Origin: Rhodopseudomonas palustris
GTDB taxonomy: Bacteria > Pseudomonadota > Alphaproteobacteria > Rhizobiales > Xanthobacteraceae
Length of the DNA: 64,000 bases
Reading direction: 5' to 3'
Assembly (NCBI RefSeq): GCF_013415845.1
Contig: NZ_CP058907.1
Span: 2,852,001-2,916,000, forward strand
This document shows, piece after piece, positions 53,781 through 64,000 of the stretch. Made by a program: the position numbers and the translations under genes. Below the pieces are notes generated by a model. It saw only the letters and a program-made list of their open reading frames with translations, searched no databases and was not told the origin of the DNA. Positions within the stretch are counted from its first letter, which is position 1, and each line of letters begins with the position of its first letter.

Positions 53781-55139
53781 ATGACTACCAGAAACAGCCT
53801 GACGATCGTGCTTGCCGCTGGCGAGGGCACGCGTATGCGATCTTCGCTGCCGAAGGTGCTGAACCCGGTTGCCGGCCGCTCGCTGCTCGCCCACGTGCTG
53901 AGCGCGGCGCCGCATGGCGAACGCGACCGGCTCGCGGTGGTGATCGGTCCGGATCATCAGGCGGTCGGCGACGAGGCCAAACGTGTCCGCTCTGACGCGG
54001 CCATCCATATCCAGGCGCAGCGGCTCGGGACCGCGCATGCGGTGCTGGCGGCCCGCGAGGCGATCGCCGAAGGCGCCGACGATCTGCTGATCGCGTTCGG
54101 CGATACCCCGCTGATCTCGGCCGAGACGTTCGCCCGTCTGCGCGAGCCGCTGCACGACGGCTCGTCTCTGGTGGTGCTCGGTTTCCGCGCGGCCGATCCG
54201 ACCGGCTACGGCCGGCTGGTGGTCCAGGACGGCAAGCTGACGGCGATCCGTGAGCAGGCCGACGCCAGCGCCGATGAATTGAAGATCACGCTGTGCAACG
54301 CCGGCGTGATGGCGATCGATGGCAAGATCGCACTCGACGTGCTCGACAAGATCGGCAACGCCAACGCCAAGGGCGAGTACTACCTGACCGACGCGGTCGG
54401 GATCGTTCGCGACCTCGGCCTGATTGCCAGCGTGATCGAAACCAGCGAGGACGAGGTCCGCGGCATCAACACCAAGGCGCAGCTCGCCGAGGCCGAGACC
54501 GTGATGCAGACCCGCCTGCGCCTGGCCGCAATGGCGGCGGGTGTGACGCTGATTGCGCCCGAGACGGTGTACCTCGCCGCCGATACGACGTTCGGCAAGG
54601 ACGTGGTCATCGAGCCGTTCGTGGTGATCGGCCCCGGCGTGTCGATTGCCGACGGCGCAGTGATCCACTCGTTCTCGCACCTTGCCGAAGCAAAGATCGG
54701 CAGCAAGGCGCAGGTCGGTCCGTATGCGCGATTGCGACCGGGCACGTCGCTCGGCGACGGCGCTAAGATCGGCAATTTCGTCGAGACCAAAGCCGCGCAG
54801 ATCGACGCTGGCGCCAAGGTCAATCACCTGACCTATATCGGTGATGCCCACATCGGCGCGTCCGCCAATATCGGCGCCGGCACCATCACCTGCAATTACG
54901 ACGGCTTCGACAAGCACAAGACCGAGATCGGGGCGGGCGCATTCATCGGCTCGAATTCGTCGCTGGTCGCGCCGGTCAAGATCGGCACCGGCGCCTATGT
55001 CGGCTCCGGCTCAGTGATCACCAAGGACGTGCCGGACGACGCGCTGGCGGTCGAGCGCAACGTGCAGACCGCCAAGGACGGCTGGGCCAAGCGCTTCCGG
55101 GACGCCAAGTCGCGACATCGCAAGCCGAAGGCGCATTGA
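53781..55139 (+). CDS. glmU: GlmU bifunctional UDP-GlcNAc-forming enzyme
   Basis: About 452 residues. GlmU acetylates glucosamine-1-phosphate and joins it to UTP, giving UDP-GlcNAc for peptidoglycan and lipopolysaccharide. The uridyltransferase signature LAAGEGTRM is at residues 11-19, with the conserved Lys in SSLPKVL. The C-terminal left-handed beta helix (from about residue 250) carries hexapeptide repeats such as [13 protein letters not shown], which includes acetyl-CoA and active-site residues. ATG 53781 is preferred; 53769 adds four residues. It is 127 bases from glmS, which supplies its substrate pathway. Confidence 0.97.
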   Translation: MTTRNSLTIVLAAGEGTRMRSSLPKVLNPVAGRSLLAHVLSAAPHGERDRLAVVIGPDHQAVGDEAKRVRSDAAIHIQAQRLGTAHAVLAAREAIAEGADDLLIAFGDTPLISAETFARLREPLHDGSSLVVLGFRAADPTGYGRLVVQDGKLTAIREQADASADELKITLCNAGVMAIDGKIALDVLDKIGNANAKGEYYLTDAVGIVRDLGLIASVIETSEDEVRGINTKAQLAEAETVMQTRLRLAAMAAGVTLIAPETVYLAADTTFGKDVVIEPFVVIGPGVSIADGAVIHSFSHLAEAKIGSKAQVGPYARLRPGTSLGDGAKIGNFVETKAAQIDAGAKVNHLTYIGDAHIGASANIGAGTITCNYDGFDKHKTEIGAGAFIGSNSSLVAPVKIGTGAYVGSGSVITKDVPDDALAVERNVQTAKDGWAKRFRDAKSRHRKPKAH

Positions 55140-55265
55140 AGTTGCTGGTTTGGCTTAACCTTGTGTCAAATCGCAATAATTGTTGACTACCAAGGCTTTC
55201 ACAGAAGCCGCTAGAAGTCGGGAGCGTCGGCAGGTCGCCCGGCGAATTGGGGATTATTCAACCGC

Positions 55266-57092
55266 ATGTGCGGCATCATCGGAATTCTGGGACGTGGACC
55301 GGTTGCTGAGCAGCTGGTCGATTCGCTGAAGCGGCTCGAGTACCGCGGCTATGACTCGGCCGGGGTCGCAACGCTCGAAGACGGCGAGCTCGTGCGCCGC
55401 CGGGCCGAAGGCAAGTTGAAGAATCTCGAAGCGGTGTTGAAGCGGCAGCCATTGGCCGGCCATGTCGGGATCGGCCACACCCGGTGGGCGACCCACGGCA
55501 AGCCCAATGAGGCCAATGCGCATCCGCATGCGGCGTCGGGCGTTGCGGTCGTGCACAACGGGATCATCGAGAACTTCCGTGAGCTGCGCGATGAGCTCGA
55601 GGGCGGCGGTGCGACCTTCGCCAGCGAGACCGACACTGAAGTGGTGGCGCATCTGGTCAATTCGTTTCTGGTCAAGGGGCTGTCGCCACAGGACGCGGTG
55701 AAGGCGGCGCTGCCGCGGCTGCGCGGCGCCTTTGCGCTGGCCTTCGTGTTCAAGGGCTACGACGATCTGATGATTGGGGCCCGAAAGGGCTCGCCTCTGG
55801 CGATCGGCTATGGCGACGGCGAGATGTATCTCGGCTCGGACGCGATCGCGCTGGCGCCGCTCACCGATGACATCAGTTATCTCGACGACGGCGACTGGGT
55901 GGTGCTGACCCACACCACCGCAGAAGTCCGCGATGCCAGGGGCGACGTGGTCAAGCGCGATGTGATGAAGTCGGGTGCGTCGTCCTTCGTGGTCGACAAG
56001 GCGAACTATCGCCACTTCATGGCCAAGGAAATCCACGAGCAGCCGGAAGTCGTCGGCCACACTCTGGCGCGCTATCTCGACATGGCGAGCGAGCGGATCG
56101 CGCTGCCGATGAAGCTGCCGTTCGACTTCAAGGACGTCCAGCATCTGTCGATCACGGCCTGCGGCACGGCGAATTACGCCGGCTATGTCGCCAAATACTG
56201 GTTCGAGCAATTCGCGCGGCTGCCGGTCGAGATCGATATCGCCTCGGAGTTCCGCTACCGCGAGGCGCCGCTGCGCAGCGGCGATCTGGCGATCTTCATC
56301 TCGCAGTCGGGCGAAACCGCCGACACGCTGGCGGCGCTGCGCTACGCCAAGGAGCAGGGGCTTCACACGGTGTCGGTGGTCAACGTGCCGACTTCGACGA
56401 TCGCCCGCGAGAGCGAGGTGGTGATGCCGACCCTGGCGGGCCCCGAGATTGGCGTCGCCTCCACCAAGGCGTTCACCTGTCAGCTCACGGCGCTGGCGGC
56501 GCTGGCGATCGCGGCCGGGCGGGCACGCGGCACCCTGACCGACGCCGACGAGGCAAAGCTGGTGCACGGCCTGATCGAGTTGCCTCGGCTGATGGCGGCG
56601 GCGCTGACGCATGAGCCGCAGATCGAGCGGCTGGCGCGCGACATCTCCAAAGCCCAGGACGTGCTCTATCTCGGCCGTGGCACCTCCTATCCGCTGGCGC
56701 TCGAAGGCGCGCTGAAGCTCAAGGAAATTTCCTACATCCATGCCGAGGGCTACGCCGCCGGCGAGCTCAAGCACGGCCCGATCGCGCTGATCGACGAGAA
56801 GATGCCGGTGGTTGTGATCGCGCCTTACGACCGGGTGTTCGAGAAGACCGTCTCCAACATGCAGGAAGTGGCGGCCCGCGGCGGCCGGATCATCCTGATG
56901 ACCGACGCCAAGGGCGCCGAGGAGGCCACCGTCGATTCGATGGTGACGATCGTGATGCCGGACATGCCGGCCGCCTTCACCCCGATGGTCTATGCCATCC
57001 CGGTGCAACTGCTCGCCTATCACACCGCGGTGGTGATGGGCACCGACGTCGACCAGCCGCGCAATCTGGCGAAGTCGGTCACGGTCGAATAG
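55266..57092 (+). CDS. glmS: Glutamine-fructose-6-phosphate aminotransferase
   Basis: A 608-residue enzyme making glucosamine-6-phosphate from fructose-6-phosphate and glutamine. The N-terminal glutaminase begins MCGIIGILG with Cys2 as nucleophile, and GHTRWATHG and HNGIIENF follow. The isomerase half has two SIS domains with CGTANYAGY, SQSGETADTLAAL and AGPEIGVASTKAFT, and it ends in the usual KSVTVE. Length is as expected. No glmS riboswitch is to be expected in this group and none was seen in the 126 bases upstream. Confidence 0.97.
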   Translation: MCGIIGILGRGPVAEQLVDSLKRLEYRGYDSAGVATLEDGELVRRRAEGKLKNLEAVLKRQPLAGHVGIGHTRWATHGKPNEANAHPHAASGVAVVHNGIIENFRELRDELEGGGATFASETDTEVVAHLVNSFLVKGLSPQDAVKAALPRLRGAFALAFVFKGYDDLMIGARKGSPLAIGYGDGEMYLGSDAIALAPLTDDISYLDDGDWVVLTHTTAEVRDARGDVVKRDVMKSGASSFVVDKANYRHFMAKEIHEQPEVVGHTLARYLDMASERIALPMKLPFDFKDVQHLSITACGTANYAGYVAKYWFEQFARLPVEIDIASEFRYREAPLRSGDLAIFISQSGETADTLAALRYAKEQGLHTVSVVNVPTSTIARESEVVMPTLAGPEIGVASTKAFTCQLTALAALAIAAGRARGTLTDADEAKLVHGLIELPRLMAAALTHEPQIERLARDISKAQDVLYLGRGTSYPLALEGALKLKEISYIHAEGYAAGELKHGPIALIDEKMPVVVIAPYDRVFEKTVSNMQEVAARGGRIILMTDAKGAEEATVDSMVTIVMPDMPAAFTPMVYAIPVQLLAYHTAVVMGTDVDQPRNLAKSVTVE

Positions 57093-57349
57093 GGCGGCCG
57101 TGCGCCGGCCAGCCCGGTGACGCGAAGCGCTCGCAGCATCGGCAAGATGTCGCGGCCGGCCGGCTGTCCACACCGGCAGGTTGTTGATGGCTGACGTTGG
57201 CCTTATATCTGCGGCGTTGGCAGAACGCCGAAGTGGCGCGATCGAACCTGGCCGGGTCGGATCGATCGCTTATCCTCAGGGCGGTCTGCTACAGAGACAC
57301 TCGCGTCGGGCTTCGGCCGCGACATCCGTAGCACCGACCTGGACTTCCG

Positions 57350-58153
57350 ATGACCGAGCAGCTTCCGACCCCGACCGGTGATCTTCCGCCGGACCCGCCG
57401 CGCGGCGTGATGGGGCGTATCCGCAATTACTTCCTGACCGGCCTCATCGTCGCCGGCCCGGTCGCGATCACTTTCTACCTGACGTGGTGGTTCGTGAACT
57501 GGGTCGACGGTTTCGTGCGTCCGTTGGTTCCACCGGATTACCGCCCCGAGACCTATCTGCCATTCGCCGTGCCGGGCTCAGGCCTGGTCGTCGCGTTCGT
57601 CGCCCTGACGCTACTCGGGTTCCTCACCGCCAACCTGATCGGCCGCAGTCTGGTCGATCTCGGCGAACGGCTGCTCGGCCGGATGCCAGTGGTACGGGCG
57701 ATCTATCGCGGCCTCAAGCAGGTGTTCGAGACGCTGTTCTCGGGCAATGGCAACAGCCTGCGCAAGGTCGGGCTGGTCGAGTTTCCGTCACCTGGCATGT
57801 GGTCGATCGTGTTGATCTCGCTGCCGCCGAATCAGGAAGTCGCCACCAAGATTCCGAGCCAGGACGAGCACATCTCGGTATTCCTGCCGTGCGCGCCGAA
57901 CCCGACCACCGGCTTCTTCTTCTACGTGCCGAAGAACAAGGTGATCCCGGTCGACATGAGCGCCGAGGAAGCCGCGACGCTGATTATGTCGGCTGGCGTC
58001 GTGCAGCCGGGCTCCGATCCGCAGAAGAAGATCGCGGCTCTGGCGGCGACCGCGCTGGCCGCGAAGAAGGTCCGCGAGCCCGGCGAGCCGGAGTCAGCCT
58101 TCTCGCGCCGCCGGGCCAAGCCGGCCGAAAAGGCGCCGGACAAGGTCGAGTAG
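57350..58153 (+). CDS. DUF502 membrane protein
   Basis: A 267-residue protein with two N-terminal membrane helices (about residues 28-50, ending near WWFVNWVDG, and 75-100, LVVAFVALTLLGFLTANLIG). The DUF502 core follows: RMPVVRAIYRGLKQVFETLF, FPSPGMWSIVLIS, and the PTTGFFFYVPKNKVIPVDMSAEEA block. The function is not established. It starts 257 bases after glmS, and is followed by convergent recG. Confidence 0.9.
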   Translation: MTEQLPTPTGDLPPDPPRGVMGRIRNYFLTGLIVAGPVAITFYLTWWFVNWVDGFVRPLVPPDYRPETYLPFAVPGSGLVVAFVALTLLGFLTANLIGRSLVDLGERLLGRMPVVRAIYRGLKQVFETLFSGNGNSLRKVGLVEFPSPGMWSIVLISLPPNQEVATKIPSQDEHISVFLPCAPNPTTGFFFYVPKNKVIPVDMSAEEAATLIMSAGVVQPGSDPQKKIAALAATALAAKKVREPGEPESAFSRRRAKPAEKAPDKVE

Positions 58154-58183
58154 CTGCGCGCGCCCCGGAATGACGCGTGGTAA

Positions 58184-60286
58184 CTAACCCGCCCCCAATA
58201 GCGGGATCGCTTCGTCGCGTTCGTAGAGATACAGCAGGCAGCGCAGCGCTTCGCCGGATGGACCTTCGAGTTTCGGATTGTCCTTCAGGATGCGCAGCGC
58301 TTCGTCGCGCGCCTGGGTGATGAGCTGGGCGTGAACTTCTGAGCGCGCGATCCGGTATCCGGGCAGGCCGCTCTGCCGTGTGCCGAGCACGTCGCCTTCG
58401 CCGCGAAGCTTCAGGTCTTCCTCGGCGATCCGGAAACCGTCGGTGGTGTCGCGGATCACTCGCAAGCGTGCCCCCGAAAGCTCACCCAGCGGCTCGCGGT
58501 ACAGCAGCAGGCAGGTGGAGGCTTCGCTGCCGCGACCGATCCGCCCGCGCAGCTGATGCAACTGCGCCAGGCCGAACCGCTCGGCGTTTTCGATCACCAT
58601 GATGCTGGCTTCGGGCACGTCGACGCCGACTTCGACAACTGTCGTCGCGACCAGCACGCTGATTTCGCCGCGCGCGAACTGGCCCATCACGAGGTCCTTG
58701 TCGCTGCCGCGCATCCGTCCGTGCACCAGCCCAACCTGATGATCACCGAAACGCTGTCGCAGCGATTCGAAACGTTGCTCGGCGTCGGTGAGTTTGACGT
58801 TCTCGGATTCTTCCACCAGCGGGCAGATCCAGTACACCCGCTTGCCGGCGGCGATGGCACGGCCGATGCCGTCGATCACTTCCGGCAGCCGCGTGTCGGA
58901 CAGCGTACGGGTGTCGATCGGTTGGCGGCCGGCGGGCTTCTCGCGCAGTTCCGAGACGTCCATGTCGCCGAAGTAAGTCAGCACCAGTGTTCGCGGAATC
59001 GGCGTCGCCGACAGCACCAGCACGTCGACATCGGCGCCCTTGCTGGTCAGCGCCAGCCGTTCGCGGACGCCGAAGCGATGCTGTTCATCAACGACGGCTA
59101 GCGCCAGCGATTTGTAGATCACGTCGTCCTGGATCAGCGCGTGGGTGCCGACCAGAAAGTCGATCTCGCCGGCGGCAAGCCGCTCCAGGATCTCTCGGCG
59201 TTCCTTGCCTTTTTCGCGGCCGGTGAGGATTGCGACCTGCATTCCGGCGCGTTCGGCGAGCGGCGCGATGGTCTTGATATGCTGGCGGGCAAGGATTTCG
59301 GTCGGCGCCATCAGCGCCGCCTGCTTGCCGGCCTCGGCGACGGCTGCAGCCGCCAGCAGCGCCACCACGGTCTTGCCGCTTCCCACGTCGCCCTGCAGCA
59401 ATCGCAGCATCCGCACCGGTTGGCGCAGATCTTCGGCGATCGCCGCGGCGGCCTGCTGCTGCGAGTTGGTCAACGCGTAGGGCAGCGCGTCGATGATCTT
59501 GTGGCGCAGCCGTCCATCGCCGGCGTTGCGGCTGCCGGCCGGGCGACGGAGTTGCGCCCGCACCAGCGCCAGGGCGAGCTGCCCGGCGAGCAGTTCGTCA
59601 TAGGCAAGGCGCGACCAATACGGCCCGTCCGGCAGAATGTCGGTTGGCTGATCCGGGATGTGGACGTGTTTCAGCGCATCGGCGAACGAGGGAAACCGGC
59701 AGCGCCGCAGCACCTCGGGGCTGATCCACTCCGGCAGCGCCGGCAGCTTGGTCAGCGCCTGGGCCACCGCGCGACGCAGCGAGCCGATCGCCAGCCCCTC
59801 GGTGAGCGGATACACCGGATCGATCTGCGGCAGCTTGGCGAAGCCTTCCTCGTCAACGACGCGGTCGGGATGCACGATCTGCAGCGTGCCATCGTAGAGC
59901 TGGCCGGTGCCGGAGACGTAGCGCTTGGCGCCGACCGGCAGCAGTTTCTGCACAAAGTCAGGCTTGGCGCGGAAGAACGTCAGCACCACGTCGCCGGTGT
60001 CGTCGCTGGCATAGACCAGATAAGGCGCGCGCGAGCGGCCTGGCGGCGGCGCGCGGTGGCGATCGACCGTGACCTCCAGGGTCACCACGGTGCCCGGCAC
60101 CGCATCGCGAATCTTCGGCCGGGCGCGGCGGTCGATCACGCTGGTCGGCAGATGCAGCAGCAAATCGGCCAGCCGCGGAGTGTCGTCGCGATCCAGCAGA
60201 TAGCGGAACAGCTTGTCCTGTTTCGGCCCGACGCCCGTCAGGCTGGTGACCGGCGCGAACAGCGGATTGAGTAGAGCAGGGCGCAT
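58184..60286 (-). CDS. recG: ATP-dependent DNA helicase RecG
   Basis: A 700-residue helicase that reverses stalled forks and processes D- and R-loops. The N-terminal wedge domain holds LTGVGPKQDKLF. Walker A is QGDVGSGKTVVAL, motif II VVDEQHRFGV, motif III LSATPIPRTL, and motif VI QLRGRIGRG. ATG 60286 gives the standard length and start (MRPALLNPLFAPVTSLTGVG); the frame extends upstream 21 codons. It is convergent with the DUF502 gene and divergent from sdhE. Confidence 0.96.
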   Translation of the reverse strand: MRPALLNPLFAPVTSLTGVGPKQDKLFRYLLDRDDTPRLADLLLHLPTSVIDRRARPKIRDAVPGTVVTLEVTVDRHRAPPPGRSRAPYLVYASDDTGDVVLTFFRAKPDFVQKLLPVGAKRYVSGTGQLYDGTLQIVHPDRVVDEEGFAKLPQIDPVYPLTEGLAIGSLRRAVAQALTKLPALPEWISPEVLRRCRFPSFADALKHVHIPDQPTDILPDGPYWSRLAYDELLAGQLALALVRAQLRRPAGSRNAGDGRLRHKIIDALPYALTNSQQQAAAAIAEDLRQPVRMLRLLQGDVGSGKTVVALLAAAAVAEAGKQAALMAPTEILARQHIKTIAPLAERAGMQVAILTGREKGKERREILERLAAGEIDFLVGTHALIQDDVIYKSLALAVVDEQHRFGVRERLALTSKGADVDVLVLSATPIPRTLVLTYFGDMDVSELREKPAGRQPIDTRTLSDTRLPEVIDGIGRAIAAGKRVYWICPLVEESENVKLTDAEQRFESLRQRFGDHQVGLVHGRMRGSDKDLVMGQFARGEISVLVATTVVEVGVDVPEASIMVIENAERFGLAQLHQLRGRIGRGSEASTCLLLYREPLGELSGARLRVIRDTTDGFRIAEEDLKLRGEGDVLGTRQSGLPGYRIARSEVHAQLITQARDEALRILKDNPKLEGPSGEALRCLLYLYERDEAIPLLGAG

Positions 60287-60440
60287 CGAACCAAAGCGGG
60301 GTGGATGGGCGGTGCCCGCAGGGTTGGCTGCATTTGCGGCCGATTGCAATGCGTCCGTGCGGGCTGACAGCGGCGATGCTGGCGGCTATATCAAACGCGC
60401 CCGGCACGTCCGGGCTTTTGGCGTTGAGGTGGATTTCGAC

Positions 60441-60727
60441 ATGACGGGCACGACACGGTCGAGCGGCGGGCTCGACGACCGCCGCAAGCGGCTTCTGTTC
60501 CGCTGCTGGCATCGCGGCACACGCGAGATGGATCTGATTCTCGGCCAATTCGCCGACGCCGAGATCGGCACCCTGTCGGAGGCCGAGCTGGACGAGCTGG
60601 AGCGGCTGATCGAGGTCAACGATCACGACCTCTACGCAGCGGTCGCTGGCGGCGACACGCTGCCGGCCGAGTTCAAAGGCGGGCTGTTCGAGCGGATCAA
60701 GACGTACGGCCACCAGGACGGCACCGT

Positions 60728-60731
<4 letters not shown>
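60441..60731 (+). CDS. sdhE: SdhE-family (DUF339) FAD assembly factor
   Basis: A 96-residue protein of the SdhE/Sdh5 family, which helps attach FAD to the flavoprotein subunit of succinate dehydrogenase. The RGTREMDLILGQF sequence includes the family's conserved R-G-x-x-E-x-D core. The rest is helical (ELDELERLIEVNDHDLYA). ATG 60441 is chosen, since upstream frame sequence overlaps recG's promoter. Its TGA overlaps the mfd ATG by ATGA, so both are expressed together. Confidence 0.9.

Positions 60732-64000
<3,269 letters not shown>

Noticed and set aside
55254..57173. Long antisense frame across glmS
   Set aside because: Same cause; glmS is certain on the other strand.

Overview
The window looks like a chromosomal segment of a purple non-sulfur alphaproteobacterium of the Bradyrhizobium group, most likely Rhodopseudomonas palustris or a close relative. 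The evidence is a pucBA pair for a B850-type LH2 antenna, a high-GC housekeeping block (glmU, glmS, a DUF502 protein, recG, sdhE, mfd), and a Bradyrhizobium-type beta-glucan locus (NdvB/NdvC-like). Protein-level recognition is from memory; no database search was run.

Layout. (1) 1-1.8 kb: the end of an antitoxin gene, a VapC-like PIN toxin and an orphan ParA ATPase. (2) 2.1-9.4 kb: a type I secretion locus with an RTX protein, an ABC exporter with a degenerate C39 domain, an HlyD-type adaptor starting at TTG, and a large Sel1-repeat protein. (3) 9.4-28.1 kb: a glycan and secreted-protein island with two methyltransferases, a DUF4214 protein, three GT4-type glycosyltransferases, two TPR-glycosyltransferase fusions, a pyruvyltransferase-like protein, a GH99-like secreted protein, several unknowns, and an AraC regulator divergent from a Hint-domain protein. 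(4) 28.2-33.7 kb: a broken cytochrome b561 gene, a metallophosphoesterase, and a DNA-damage cassette (two Cys-rich proteins, SRAP, DinB) behind a perfect GTTC-N7-GTTC LexA box.

(5) 33.7-43.5 kb: a defence and toxin-antitoxin island. It holds a hipA relic, a minus-strand set of an Mrr-like nuclease, a SIR2 protein, a HerA ATPase and a small unknown protein, and then an intact hipBA module between imperfect direct repeats that include duplicated terminators. A zinc-ribbon protein and an orphan BrnA-like antitoxin follow. (6) 43.5-46.2 kb: an EamA transporter, a RidA protein, pucBA with a FixK/FNR-type box upstream, and tRNA-Lys(TTT). (7) 46.3-53.6 kb: the beta-glucan locus and membrane proteins. 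(8) 53.8-64 kb: conserved core genes; mfd runs off the right edge.

In working terms, the left third makes and exports surface or secreted proteins and probably decorates a glycan or protein. The middle is mobile, low-conservation DNA for phage defence and stress survival. The right third is conserved envelope-precursor synthesis, light harvesting and DNA repair. The most interesting candidate is the SIR2-HerA operon with its extra nuclease and extra small gene.
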